Source of the DNA: Lates calcarifer | Taxonomy: Eukaryota > Chordata > Actinopteri > Centropomidae | Assembly (NCBI RefSeq): GCF_001640805.2 | Contig: NC_066833.1 | Location: 18,472,553 to 18,536,552, forward strand | Reading direction: 5' to 3' | Length of the DNA: 64,000 bases | Shown: one piece after another, positions 15,301-30,112 of the stretch | Numbering within the stretch: position 1 is the first letter of the stretch | Layout: the number at the start of each line of letters is the position of its first letter | The notes under the pieces: model-generated | Seen by the model: the letters and a program-made list of their open reading frames with translations, nothing else | Told to the model about the DNA's origin: nothing | Databases searched by the model: none | Translations under genes and position numbers: made by a program

Positions 15301-16435
15301 TGCTCAAGACTGTATTTCACACAGACAAATCAGTCAGCTGCTAAATACGTCCAAATAAGAGTAACAAGTGTCATGCTCTGATACTGACAAACACTGATAT
15401 TACACTATGATGGTACAAAATTTAAACATATGGGAGTAGTTTGTGTCCAACTCCTCCATACTGCATTTAAAGAGGAAAACACTATCATCAACAATGGAGA
15501 GATGATGGTCAGACAGTGTTTATTTTACCCACCGGCAGCAATTAGATTAACTTATGAAAACTGTAGCGGTGGCTACAGTTTTAAGGCAGTCTTTAACATA
15601 AGAAAGCACACAACACTGGGGCTCATTTTATGTCACGACAATGCGTTTACACAAACTCATGAAGCAATCATATCGATAAAATACTCATCTGTTGTAACCT
15701 CCTGTTATGGCAGCGAGCTTAAATATTACTGTTATGGTTAGCAAGGCTGGCTCTCCCTTTAGACTGCTGCTAAATCGAGGGTTTACAAATGACAGGAGCA
15801 TAGTAATATTCAAAACTAGCTGACTGGCAGTAATTCGGATGAATATCTAAGACAGAATTGTCTGGAAGCTGACACAGAGTACGCAGATGAGTAAATCTGG
15901 TTTGCCAAATTAGATCATTTCCCATCGAGACCTGTCAAAACGACACTGGCTAAACCGTTGGTTAGCATAGCAGCTTAGCTCACTTGCTAGCTTGGACTTA
16001 CCCACTCTCTCGCATGACATTACCGTCTCCACAGTCACAGGCCCCGCCAGCCTGGCTCCTGAACATGTTGAAATCATGGCCCGTGTGGTCTCCGTTATTG
16101 AAACACTCAGCACACAGTGACATGCACGGGGAGATGCCACAGGTCCGGCATCGATATGCAACGAAATTAGCGGTCCAAACCAAGCCGCACAGAGTCGCGT
16201 TGTCATAGGACCGGACCGTTTTGCAGAACTCCTCGAAACCTTCGCCTCCTGCAATTAGACATTTACACCAGTCAAGAGCCTCTGTGTCCGCCGCTGATTT
16301 TTCGGGATTTAGCACAGCGTCGAGCAGCTCCTGAAGTTGTCGGATCCCGGAGCTATTGTCAGTCCGGTTTAAGTCTGCCTTCAAGTGGGCGGCAGTGGAT
16401 TTCTTGTCCCGGCGCAGCAGCGACGCCGCCATCAT
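1085..16435 (-). CDS. ubr3: UBR3 E3 ubiquitin-protein ligase, first 24 coding exons (3' part of the gene outside the window)
   Basis: N-recognin-family RING-type E3 ligase. Coding exons in transcript order: 16002-16435, 14765-14904, 14314-14466, 13648-13803, 13039-13079, 12720-12786, 12510-12640, 12012-12240, 11085-11264, 9955-10088, 9707-9793, 9563-9628, 9374-9463, 9144-9272, 8999-9051, 8758-8891, 7851-7936, 7626-7767, 6516-6612, 5352-5493, 4875-4979, 4613-4783, 2343-2770, 1085-1173. All junctions are GT-AG and phases agree, giving about 1161 residues; human UBR3 is about 1888, so the RING and C-terminal domains lie beyond position 1. Exon 1 encodes the UBR box (about residues 81-150) with zinc-ligand Cys/His residues such as C96, C99, C108, C111, H117, H120, C133, C135 and H150. 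The start is the first of two adjacent ATGs; an upstream in-frame GTG was not used. Exon 24 ends in a basic, coiled-coil-like stretch with [13 protein letters not shown]. Introns hold repeats listed separately. Confidence 0.95.
4071..4255. repeat. Degenerate copy of a common teleost interspersed repeat
   Basis: Lies in a ubr3 intron. It carries the TTAGCTTAGCTTAGCA word, the phrase ACAGCTAGCC and, further on, ATCTCATTTGTCTAA, GTGGTTTTACA and GAGCAGTGACT, in the order I know from a high-copy acanthomorph repeat. Identification is from memory, not a database search. Confidence 0.65.
6783..6807. repeat. Poly(T) tract, 25 nt
   Basis: Homopolymer in a ubr3 intron. On the minus (transcribed) strand it is poly(A), as would be left by a retroposed tail, but no element body is recognisable next to it. 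Confidence 0.8.
12339..12388. repeat. (TA)n microsatellite
   Basis: About 50 bases of alternating T and A with one phase slip, in the ubr3 intron between the exons at 12012-12240 and 12510-12640. It produces a spurious tyrosine/isoleucine-rich reading frame. Confidence 0.9.
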
Positions 16436-19212
<2,777 letters not shown>

Positions 19213-19261
19213 AGTTTTCACTGGAATGGATTTAAGTTGACTCTGCATTTTCACTGTTTAT

Positions 19262-19267
19262 AATAAA
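19262..19267 (+). terminator. Poly(A) signal of mettl5
   Basis: AATAAA 50 bp after the mettl5 stop codon. The ssb stop codon on the other strand lies only about 40 bp further on. Confidence 0.75.
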
Positions 19268-19307
19268 TGTTTTCACAAAAGAAAAAACCCTGGGTGTGAC
19301 CTCATGA

Positions 19308-22300
19308 CTAAGATCCGTTTTCAGTTTTGGCAACCTTTGCTGCAGGACCATCAGCGTCTTCTAGTTCTCTCTTTGGTGCTGCAGGTGCTGGAGAAGAAGC
19401 ACAAAGTAGATAAGAAGTGATTTAAACAGTTGAGAGTTGATAAATATCTCACTATCACACCAAATAAAGCAGCTCTGAAGATTCTGAACTTACCAGCCTC
19501 CTCCTCATCATCACTGTCGAATTTCGTCTTTTTGCCTTGGTACTGAGTTCTGCCTTGATCTCTGCCACCTCTTCCCTTTCGTCCTCCTCTTCCTCTGCCA
19601 CCTCCTCTTCCTCTGCCACCTTTAAGGGATACAAAATGCATCAGTACCAAATAACTGACTGTCTTACATGGTTTGTTGATCTATAAATCATTCAGTTTGG
19701 AAATAGTATTTACCTCTGCCTTTGGACCTGCTGTATGATTCTTGCTGAGCTTCAATGATCTTCTTCAGTACCTCTTTTTCCTCGTCTCCCTCAAGCACCT
19801 GCCACGTAACACTGTTGTTCTTGATTTTCAGCTCCCCTTTATTTGCCTCTTTGGCTTTGTCGAACGCCTCCTTTGCATTTCCATCAAAAAGGAGGGTGCC
19901 CTTGTTGGAGGTAAAAATACAACATTTTAATTACCACATCTCCTCACCTTGAGCTCCAGACTTGAAAGGGTGGAGTTTATTTACCTCTTTGGCCCCTCTT
20001 GTGAAGTCAACCCACTTTATCTTTCCATGTCCAGAGAACAAATCATGAAAGTCCTCTCTTGAAACATCTGCAAGCTCTCCGGAAAACTTCAACAAGCAAC
20101 CTGTCTGTTCATCCAAAAGCAGACCCTGCAACACAAATGACAAATTATTATTAAGGTGACTGTGTTGTCATATGTATGGCAGAACATAAACTAAAAACAC
20201 TTGGGGTCATCTCACCATCTCTTTCTCCTCTGCATGTTTCTGCTGTTGCTCCTTGTCTCTAAAAAATATTATTTTTGTTTTTGTATATATTTTTTGTATT
20301 ATTTTTTACAAAAAGTACAGTATGTGATTAGAACAAAATGGTATTACGTATGTACTCACTGTTTAGCTTTTGCTTTTGTCTCTGCTTTGAACTGTTTTCG
20401 CTCTTCTGCTTTCTTTGCATGGTAGTCTTCCCTGAAAACAGGATAGCAATTAAATGATTATTGTAGAATAATATTTAGACATGTACATACCTTCTTCTGG
20501 TTTTTAAATATCCCTGGGACACTCTGTATGCTTTCAACCAGCATGCACATATTTGAGATATAACCAAAGATGTTCAATAATACTAAGAGTCTGGGGACTT
20601 AAGGTGATCAGTGTGAGTTCACATCAACTACACTGTTATCCAACACTAAATTTTCAAGGCAGGAAAAACACCCACAACATCCAACAGCTCTGGAAATAGC
20701 TTAAGGCCTGATGGACTAGAGTGCAAATCTGTAACATTTAGTAAAGTAATTCTGCAGTAAGTTTTTTAAAGTATACACATTTGTACCTCTTTTCAGATCA
20801 TATGCTGATTTCTTTTCTAAATCACAACACATCATTTGTTCTTTATAAATAAAGAGGCAGCACAACTTACCTTGATAGCACAAGCATCTCGTTGTCTTTG
20901 AATGATTTTATGTCTGAACGTTCTAGGAACTTTTTGGATGACTCTTCTGTGTCAAAACAGATGAACACTGATCCCTGTGAAGATAGAAATTATTATTATT
21001 ATATAATTCCTCCAGAACACAGAAAAACATTCATTTAAATGTCTCCAAATACACAAATTTTACCTTGAACTGCCTTTGCAGATTTCTTCTCATTTGAATG
21101 TTTTCTATAGCACCTTTCCCATTCAACCATTCCTGAATCTCATCAAGGGATGTTTCCAGAGGAAAACCTTTCTAGATGAGGAAAGATAAAACATTACAGA
21201 TCTCTAAAAGAGCAGCAGCAAACAGTAAATTGTAAAGCTTGACAATATGAGACTGTAAAAATATTATGAAAATATAAGCAACATAATGTAACAAAGACAA
21301 ATTTCTATCAGAATTCTAAATCATTGTGCATGAGACAATTCAAAAACGTACAATGTACACAGATTTGTGTTTAAGAGCGTCTTTGTATTCGTCATTCAGT
21401 TCAGGTAGGGGTTTGTTTGGAGACCTCCTGATTTTTGTCTTGTCTTCACTGATTTCCAAGAGGCCGGTCTTTGATTTCTGAAGAGCTGCAACGATGACAC
21501 TGCTGTCTGTGGTTAAAGACTTCAGTCTGCAAAGAGGATAAAAATGTGTCAAACACTCTGAACTGGAAGAAAAGAGACAATTAAAGCACAATCCTGCTCT
21601 GAGAGCATGGACAAATACTTATAAGCTACATGAACTTCTTCACCTCACTGCAGCAACACAGTTTATAGCTAGGGACACTGCGTGTCATATCAGTCTCTTT
21701 CTTTTGATGGGGTTCTTTGAACTGTCTCAGGTGGTAAGGATGTGTCGCCACATTCAGATTAATAGCTGGGCTTTGCTTAACAAAAATATGTACTACTGAA
21801 TTACTGCTCCACTGCTCTTCAAAGAATTAAGCTTGATGAGAAAACAAATGTGCTGACTCAAACTGACTTCTGACTACAACAAATTCCAACTATGCCACCA
21901 GTTGTACTGAGCTGTTGATAGGAAATTGTCTCTGAGACTAATATTCATGAACACCTCTTAAATTCAGCAAAACTTTACTCTGTTTACAAAGTGTTGCTGT
22001 TTTGTGTGTACATGCTGCGACTGAATGTGGTCTGGCTGGTAACATGTGCACATGTGCAGGGACAGAGTGCATTTACCTTTCCCTGCCTGCCATGAGTCAT
22101 ATACCAGGTCTGCAAACTGCTTAGTCATCATTGTATTTCTTTTCTTGCTTAGTCACACAACCTCCAGTTTTCCTGTTGTTTCCCACCAGCCGACTGAAAG
22201 AATCCCTGATGATTTTCCATGTCGCTTTATTGAAGCTTCACTTTCTCATTCATTGATCTTGGTGCTGGTGAGACCCAAATCAGTGATGTAAGAGCAAATA

Positions 22301-23170
22301 CAGCTGCTCAAAACAAAGCACATGGGTGTGTTCCATACTGTTTTGTAACAGTTTTTGAGATGTTTACATCAGTGTTTTATGGGTAAAGCCTACATTGCTA
22401 GGAGATATGACACATTTTGAACAGTGGCAACTGTTGTTTTCCACAATAATAAACAGAAGCACACTGGTAATCCACTGACTAATGAAGCTTACTGTCACTC
22501 CCTGATCTCACAGACTCCCTTGAGGCTATAGCAGAGAGCCAGCCACACAATGTAATAACAGCAGGGTGACTGAAGGTCAACACTAACATTAACTACAGGC
22601 AGATTTGCTGGCCTCATTTTAAGATGCTCTTGCACGTCTATGTCTCATCAAGCACACAACCTGCAGAGAATGATGGGGCCATACAGACAAAGTTTTTACT
22701 TAAGCTAAGCTTTGAATTTCAGGAGCTATACTGACCAGACAACACAAGCAGACTATTTAATGAAACATTGTGTTGTATGGAGTCACTTGTGTTGACAAAC
22801 CTTTGTACAGAGAAGGATATATATTAATGTGTTATTGAATGACTGAGATAAGGACAAAATATGAGTAGTAATTGTAGTACAGCAGTTTGACAGAGAATGC
22901 AATAATGACAAACCTGTTGAATTTAAGCATTGTCTCCAAAGTCACCCAGCCATCATCAAGCTGCAGCTGTTCTTTGAGGAACTTGTCCCTCGGAAGATTG
23001 TGATCTCCAAAGTAGTACTAGAGGTGAAAATAAGAAGCATTTTCATGAGATGAATGTGAATGAGTGTTAAAAATATATATATATAACTAAAAATTCAATA
23101 CCAGAATTACCTCTACTTGTCGTGCCACTTTCGCCTCAATTGGAGACATCGCTTCTTGATTTTCTGCCAT
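19308..23170 (-). CDS. ssb: La ribonucleoprotein (SSB autoantigen homologue)
   Basis: Binds the 3' UUU-OH of nascent RNA polymerase III transcripts in the nucleus (family knowledge). Eleven coding exons in transcript order: 23111-23170, 22914-23017, 21352-21526, 21064-21171, 20871-20974, 20360-20431, 20216-20258, 19985-20125, 19714-19900, 19494-19619, 19308-19387. Total 1200 nt, 399 residues (human La about 408). Order of parts: La motif (about 10-95) with the RNA-end-binding residues Q18, Y21, Y22, D31 and F33 in place; RRM1 (about 110-185); a charged linker; RRM2/xRRM (about 223-330); an RGG-rich basic stretch (about 332-355); an acidic patch; and a C-terminus with AAKVAKTE. A non-coding first exon is inferred from a donor at about 24158. 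The arginine-glycine stretch looks unlike the lysine-glycine stretch I recall in human La. Confidence 0.96.
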
Positions 23171-24158
23171 GATTGTGCTGTGTAGAAAACGGAAATCTAA
23201 ACAAGAACCTAATCCAAGAACAAAATATAATTCCTACATGTTATTCCTCTATAGATGAAACACACATTTATGTAAATTTAGGCTCTGAAGCAACAACCAA
23301 TCAATAACAATTCTGCTGATTGAGAAAGGTCTTAAGTCGTTTAGCTGAATATTCACTGGCTCTAGCTTCTCAAATAGAGATCTTTATGTTTAACATCCAA
23401 ATTTAATATTATAATATGGTCTATTACCCACAACAGGGTCTGAATTCAATTGTACTGGGGAGGACTCAGTATCTGCAGGAGAAGATACCATGAGGATCTT
23501 TTCTTTTCAGATTTTTCCAGATTTAACTGCCCTCTCAGCAATCTACAGAGTTCGGAATCCTTTTTTGCCCTAAGCAGCAACAGCAGCTCTTGCTTGGGCT
23601 GCATTGTATGTATTATGTATGTATGTATGTATTAGTCAATGTATAATTTGTTAGTTAAACAGCGAGTAAAACAAAAACACAAAACAACATTAGGCAGCTG
23701 GTCAGCATTTTAGACGTCTTGACCGGGTAAATAAAATCTAATAAGCCAATTAAAAAATACCAGCATATGAAAATGAACATGTTTTTAGCATGAAGAGTAT
23801 ACAGCTTTCATTTATCCTGATGTCATGCTGCTGCTGCAGCTAGCTTAAAGGCTAACATGCTATCTTAGATTTTCTGCATCGGCGGTTCATTCACCCCAGC
23901 TTATTAGGTCTAGATACGCTGGCATTATAGGTTTTATTCAGTGTGGTATTTAGTCAGCCATAATATACTTTTGAATGTAAAGTTTAATCAGTCTTCTTCA
24001 CTCTGCGTAACTAATTTCTAGCAGCAGCATGCCGTTCAAACACGCCAGACCCTGGAGACTGTCTACTGTGTTTTTTTGTAAACCTACGGAACATTTAACA
24101 GGTAATATAAAGAAACCATACAATCTCTTCTAAACGCTCTCTGAAAAGTTAAACTTAC

Positions 24159-24280
24159 AGTATGTTGAGTCCGTCTAGCAGCAGTTTTACCGTTCAAACC
24201 AAAAGCCCTCACTTTACTGCTCACACGTTGTGGAACTGCGTGCTACGGAGAACACCGAGGGCCAAAAAAACGGTCGACTC
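24159..24280 (-). other. ssb: Probable non-coding first exon and promoter of ssb
   Basis: A consensus donor (read on the minus strand, GTAAGTTTAAC) ends at 24158. The exon carrying the ATG starts right after a strong acceptor at 23178-23179, so an upstream 5' UTR exon is required. The right-hand boundary (transcription start) is a guess; the sequence at 24,220-24,300 is CpG-containing. Confidence 0.45.
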
Positions 24281-24689
24281 GGCGATGGCGAGACAGCTGC
24301 TTCTGGGTGTTGGACGAACATGAGCGTATCTGTGTGATTCAGCTCACAACCTCAGGGTGTCGCTGTAATTAGGCTTTAACTCCTACAATCAAACCAGTAT
24401 TGGACGTATAGTACAAGTATCCCTGATTTAAACTTCTTTGTAATTCTATGCGTTTATTCCTCTGTTTACCTGGTTTTATTCTGTCCTGTACTCATTTTTA
24501 TCCTCCATTTTGTTTCATTCGTTTAAACCATTCATTTGTCTCTTTGTATTGTTTGTATATCTATATTGTCTTAATACTTAACTATACAACAAATTTGTCT
24601 TGGCTTTACAACCAACATCAATGAACTCGAAGTCTCAAAATAGCTTTTCATTACAGCTGACAATCAATACTCTATATATTAGATTAAAT

Positions 24690-24930
24690 TAAAAGTTGCC
24701 AGTTTATTAGGCACACCCGGCCCACACTAATGCAGTCTAATACAACTTCTATGCAACAAGTCCTTCCTTCATGACAGTTTTAATGTTCTGTTTTTATTTA
24801 AATTGTTTTAAAGAAGGGTTGATTCAACTTTGTGATCATTTTGGAGGATGTAGTTTGTGTTGTGTTAATATTAGCTTCATGGAGGTAGGACTGCATAAAT
24901 GTGAGATTGGTAGACTTAATAAACTGATAA
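24690..24930. repeat. Dispersed teleost repeat, copy 1
   Basis: Begins near CAGTTTATTAGGCACACC and runs through ATGCAGTCTAATACAA, CAAGTCCTTCCTTCATGA and GATCATTTTGGAGGATGTAG. A second, more diverged copy with the same order of words lies at 47,765-47,970. Lies between ssb and klhl23; the rest of 24,281-25,483 shows only AT-rich DNA that includes the klhl23 3' UTR. Confidence 0.65.
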
Positions 24931-25483
24931 GTGAGTGTATAACATCCAAAAACTGGGGTCAAACATAAAACTTTATGTTACTGTGTAAGTAAATCTACTG
25001 TAATACCTTTTCTGGTATCATTTATAATTAATACATTTAGACAGAAAACACATCACAGCTGTGGGGATTTATCAGCAGCAGCCTGAAGATACAGCTTTAC
25101 TAAAAATAAAAAAAAAGATGCTTTGGAGTGTCCTAGTACATCATTGGTCTTAGCTGGATTCTGTGTGTTTCTAATGTGGACTTTGATCATACTAAAATAT
25201 AGTCACTTTCACTTTCTTTTCTTTCATTCAATTAAAACAGAAATACCCAAGAAAAGCTGACTAAAAAGATGATTGTGAAGTCCCTGAGGTATAGTTACAT
25301 ACTTCTTCTGTATATTCACAGTTTGGCAAATGTGTAGCTCTAAAGGCAGTTATCTAGTGCAAAACAGTGGGCTAACTTGGCATCTCGTGTGATGGACATT
25401 TGCACACACGACAGAATACACTTCACCATTTGATCCATTTGGCACAAAAAGACAATAAATAAACATGTGATAAGGGTTTGACA

Positions 25484-28038
25484 CTAAACACTGTGAACAC
25501 AAACACATCCATGTGATCTGGCAGGGCTGGGAAGAGTCCCCACTATCTCCCATGAGTCCAGCTCAGGGTCATACTTCTCAATGCTCTGCAGGTAAGTCCC
25601 TTTTGAGTAGGAGTATCCTCCTGTTACATAAATACATCCATTTATTACCACAGCCCCACACTCCATCCTCCTCTCCTTCATCACAGACATTGGCCTCCAC
25701 TCGTCTCTCTCTGTGTCATAGCAGTCTGCGATAGTCGTCTGTCCACCGACCAAATACAGTTTGTTGTTGAGAGACACAGAACACAGCCCGTACTCTGAAA
25801 ACAGAGGATTTTCAATTAAAAAACAGTATTCAGACCATTGTTGCTCACATTCATTTTTCCTTTTCTCATACCTGGATGGGGACTTATTGTAATGATACTC
25901 CACTCATTGACATCTGGCCTGTAGACCTGGATTTTTTCATAGGTGCAGCTTCCTCTGTACCCATAGTGGCCTCCAGTCACATAGATTTTGTCTCCCATTA
26001 CACAGGCAGTGGCATTTCCTACACCTTCAAAGGGAACAGAGATTATGTATCATTTGATCAATAACTCATGTCTATAAATGTTAATGATTTAGACTTGCAT
26101 TAATTAATTTTTTTTTTTTTTTTTTACTTCTTGTGGGCAGCGCAATAAGCTGTAAACACAACACTTGCACATTATCAGCTTTTTAAGTTGACATGGTCGA
26201 TTTACACCGATCAGCCACAACATTAAAGCTACTTGCATAATATTGTGTAGTAGAGTTCAGTGTTAATTCCCTGTGGGTCCGTCACTATAAGCAAAAAATG
26301 GTCACAGGACCATTAGAGGAAAATATTGATTAGTGCCACTTTAAGTTGTAAAATAAAAATGTAAAAAACGTGCTTTATTTTAACCCAGTTTTTGGATTTT
26401 TTCCTGGAACTTCAGCGGCCAAACTGCTATTCCAAAGGTCAAGAATGAACTTTTATGCTCATAGATTGTGTTTTTAATAAACGTTGACCTTCAGTCTGTA
26501 ATCAGCAATCTCAACATGACGTCCATTTAGAAGCTGTTCAGGAGCTTTCAGTCACATGACATGATCTTCATCAGGAAGTTGGAAGGGTAAGAATGAACTT
26601 TGAACCTCAGCTTTTAAGCCAACATGGACAAGAAGTCCTTAGAGTGGAAAACATGGGAATTTGAACATTACCATTCTGTACCAGGGCAAACTCCATCTAT
26701 TGATGAAGATTATGTGGTGTGATCAGACACACCAGAGCACTAAATGGATGTTGTGGTGAGATTGTTTTCTCAGCTTTAATGCCTTCTTCACATCAACCCA
26801 AAATTTTGCATACCTTGGATCATTTTAGCCACAGGAAACCATTTCTTTTTCAGAGGATCGTAAAATTCAGTCTCTCGCTCTGGAGCTCCTCCTCTGTAGC
26901 CTCCAATGGCGTAAATACAGCCGTGCAAAGCCACAGAACAATGGTAGTACCTTGCTGTAATCATGGAGCAACCCTCGACCCATTCGTCATAGTCACAGTT
27001 ATAAATCGAAACTGCGTCCAGGGCCTCAACCGTGTTTGTCCTGTAACCTCCAGTCACATAGATATTTGCTCCAAGTAAACTGACGCTGTAACTCTCTCTT
27101 GCATGGTCAGGCATGTCTTTTCCTTGCACCCATGTGTTGCTGATAGGATCCCAGATGTGAACTTCACAAAGAGGATGCCAGTAGTATCCACCAATTATAT
27201 ACATGCTGGAAGACATTTTTCTATTTGCAGACATCTCCTTGCCATTGGACCTTAAAGCCTGAATGATCATAGATTTAAATTTCCCCTCATTGCTCAGCAA
27301 GCATTGCCTGTGTACCTCCAAAGTAGCCTTGAAGTAAATCTCATCCAGGTCCAGATGGGTGGAGTGCAGCAACTCTGCAGCATGGCCAACACGATTATCC
27401 AAGTCGTAGGTTACCCATTTGGCTACAGCATCTATCAGTACTTCATCCCTCTGCATGGTGAGGTTCTGGGTGGCCAGCACCAACCTCATCTTCTCATGGT
27501 CCAGCTCCAGGAACTCCTCCTGCTGCGTGAGCTCTGCGAACCTGCTCAGCATCAGTCTCTGGGCCTCCCTCTCCAGTCCGGGGCAGAGGTGCAGCTGAGC
27601 AAAGGCGTGCATCCCCAGGCAGTTGTCCACATCCAGGAGGCGAATGAGAAAGTCTTCACATGCCTGTTTGACAGAGATGAACTGCAGGAGGTCTGCGGCC
27701 TCCAGCAGGCTCTGCACGTTACTCTCGGTGATGCATACCTGGGCTGTGTACACATAGTTCACCAGCGCACCCAGGACCCCGCAGTCGACCCCGGTCAGTT
27801 TGATGACGCTGTTTGACCTCTCTCTCATATCAGCTGTGAACATGACTTTAAAATAAGAGCTGCGGGCTGACAGCAGCGCTTTGTGGCAGCGGAACACCTG
27901 TCCGGACTCGCCGCATTGTAGAGAAACGTCTGTAAACAGGCCACTAATGTAGAAATGCCTGAGAGCATCCAGGAGCTCTGCTGGGTGGTCAGCATCACAG
28001 AAGTCGTACGTGTAGATTTCGCTCTCTTTAACTGACAT
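25484..28038 (-). CDS. klhl23: KLHL23, BTB-BACK-Kelch protein
   Basis: Kelch-like family member; such proteins usually act as substrate adaptors for cullin-3 ubiquitin ligases (family knowledge, not shown here). Three coding exons: 26814-28038, 25872-26024, 25484-25794. Total 1689 nt, 562 residues (human about 558). The BTB domain lies at about residues 36-131, then BACK, then six kelch repeats whose GG doublets recur (IIGGYYWHP, VTGGYRTN, IGGYRGG, VTGGHYGYRG, LVGGQTT, VTGGYSYSKG). The ATG giving MSVKES was chosen because a splice acceptor (28044-28045) sits five bases upstream, which excludes the longer upstream start. A non-coding first exon lies at about 28239-28500. The last residues (HGCVCVHSV) match the human C-terminus closely. 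Confidence 0.96.
26205..26260. repeat. Fragment of a teleost repeat (ACCGATCAGCCACAACATTA word)
   Basis: In klhl23 intron 1. The phrase ACACCGATCAGCCACAACA followed by TTAAAGCTACTTG is a well-known high-copy fish repeat end (from memory). A poly(T) run of about 20 is at 26,106-26,125. Confidence 0.55.
26405..26455. repeat. Dispersed repeat, inverted relative to the copy at 52,005-52,055
   Basis: The shared core AAGGTCAAGAATGAACTT with diverged flanks (AACTGCTATTCC here, AACTGCCATTTCT on the minus strand at 52 kb) shows two copies of one family in opposite orientation, both in introns. Confidence 0.55.
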
Positions 28039-28238
28039 GGTATCTGATGGAAAACACACAAACACATGTCACTGATCCAAATACACGACCTATTGTATAG
28101 GCTGGCAAAAAAAGCAAAGCAATACCGTGGCGTCACATTCTCATTTATAATTAATCACAGTCATACGGCGGTGCAATTGTCCCCTCACTCACCCCCTAAA
28201 TATAAGACCACGTTCAACCAGAGATACTATAGACTTAC

Positions 28239-28500
28239 CTCTCATCCTATATCCATGAATGGCCGGTGTTGTTCAACACTGACACTCAGCTGTGTCCTCT
28301 CTTTGAGCGCTCGTCTCCAAAACACATGAACCTCAATTTAGCTCCTGAAGGACGGTCTGCAGGCAGCTCTATCCTATTTTGGTATTTGTGTGCAGCAGCC
28401 GCCCCACCCCCCCTCTCCTCCTCTCTTCTCCTCTCTTCTCCTACGGACTCCACCGCCAGGTCCTTGATAAATCCAAACAACCATTCAGAGGAATCATCCA
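28239..28500 (-). other. klhl23: Probable non-coding first exon of klhl23 and its promoter
   Basis: A consensus donor (minus strand GAGAG|GTAAGTCT) ends at 28238, and the coding exon has an acceptor five bases before its ATG. The right boundary is approximate. The C-rich/TCTCC-rich run at 28,404-28,441 lies here and looks like promoter-proximal DNA. Confidence 0.5.
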
Positions 28501-28852
28501 ACGCCGCTACCCCCCCGAGCCTAAAAATAACCTCCGTCCACAGAGTCTCGTGACGCGCTCATGGACAGCGCGTTAGTGTACCCAACAGGCGGAGAGGAGA
28601 GCCACTAACACCAACAGAATACAAATCTTATACAAATGAGCATCGCATTCAATGCAGCACAAGAAGCCAGTGCACTGTTCACCATTCATGTTCTTCTCCC
28701 CCTCCATTCTTGTCGTTGCCATGGCATTTTGAACCCATTTCCAGTGTGGTCAAGGCTTTACCTAATCCCAACGAGGATTAAACAGCACAGTGCACAATCA
28801 TTCACTCCTGCACAAGATCTCAGAGGTATGACTACAGGAGCTATTATAGTTT

Positions 28853-29450
28853 TCAGTGGTGGAAAAAATACTATGCTTGACAGTTTCTGTTTTCTGATAC
28901 TACACCACCAGCTGTAGTTACTCTTCAGATTAAGAATTAAAAAACCAAAACATAATGATTACACCTATAAAATATAGAAAACCACCAGCTCCCCATCTTT
29001 GTGGCTTGTGAAACCTCAGATAAAGGCAGTGTAAAGTCAGGGCCCTTGTCATATTTAAGATGAGTTACCAGTTCTACCACCTCTGAACCTTTCACACAGC
29101 CACAGTAAGAGGCTCAAACAGATAAAATTATTACCCAATAAAACAAAGATTAAACTCCAGAAACATTAACGATAAATTGTGAAGCAGAACTGGAAACAAA
29201 TGCATTAAAACTAGCTCCACTTTAACCAGCTAGTAACAGTAAAATGCTGCTTACACACTGACCTGTTTTGGCTATCTAAAAATAATATATATAATAACAT
29301 ATTAATCACAGAGGCCAAGTACTTTTACATTTTACATTTTATATTTTAGTAAGTACATTTAGCTGCTAATACTTCTGTACATTTATTCAAGTAGGATTTT
29401 GAATGCAGGGCTCATACTTGTAATGGGGTATTTTTACATAGTGATACATT
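28853..29450. mobile_element. Non-autonomous DNA-transposon-like repeat (CAGTGGTGGAA... type)
   Basis: Starts with CAGTGGTGGAAAAAATACT, continues with AGTTACTCTTCAGATTAAG, CAGTAAAATGCTGCTTACAC and AAGTACATTTAGCTGCTAA, and ends near GGGTATTTTTACATAGTG. This order of words matches a very abundant acanthomorph element I recall, probably of the hAT superfamily. No coding sequence, no intact terminal repeats or target-site duplication established. It occupies most of the klhl23-phgdh interval where human has PHOSPHO2. Confidence 0.6.
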
Positions 29451-29828
29451 TGTGGCGTCTTTAAGAGTAAATTTGAATGAATTTCAAGCAAGAGAGTAAA
29501 AATAGGTGGTCTTGAAATACAGTAGACTACTTAAACTAAATGCATAGTCACACAAATGTGAACTTAAGTATCAGTAAAATGTATTTAAATGTGAAGAACA
29601 GTCTGAAGAATGGGACATTTCAGATGGGTACATTTGTGTACAGTATTTTACATATTGTTCATGTTGGTGATGTGGGTTGCATAAGGTCTTACTACTTTAT
29701 AGTGTTGAGTATTTTTTTTAAATGATGCATCATATTATGAGATTGTTTTGCATAAAAACATAAAACAGTGTAAAATCTCACTGAATTAAAAAAAGAAGTT
29801 GTTCTTGCACTGTTCTTAGTAAGCGTGT

Positions 29829-29834
29829 TTTATT
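29829..29834 (-). terminator. Poly(A) signal of phgdh
   Basis: TTTATT on the plus strand, 280 bp past the phgdh stop codon on the minus strand; the first such hexamer downstream. Confidence 0.55.
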
Positions 29835-30112
29835 TTACATCTCTGCTTTGAAATGGTCAAACGACAAAACAAACAGCACGTGAGATAGAAACATTTCACT
29901 TAGTTTCACTTCAACAAAGCGTTTGTAATCCATCTAAACACTGGAATGTTATCAAAATGCCAGTTTTAAACAACAAGTGTTCAACTTCTAAACAAGTTGT
30001 TAGCTGTAAACACTAAGACCAAGGCAGATCAATTATATTAGACTCTTGAACGTGTTAAGATTTTCAGATACTGAACGTTATCCTAGCACTGTGCAAGTTT
30101 TGCTGCTGTCAC

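Noticed and set aside
27304..27816. 170-codon plus-strand reading frame
   Set aside because: It is exactly antisense to the BTB-BACK exon of klhl23, has no recognisable domain and arises from codon bias of the real gene.
28039..28065. Longer N-terminus for klhl23
   Set aside because: A clear splice acceptor lies five bases upstream of the chosen ATG, so the extension is intronic.
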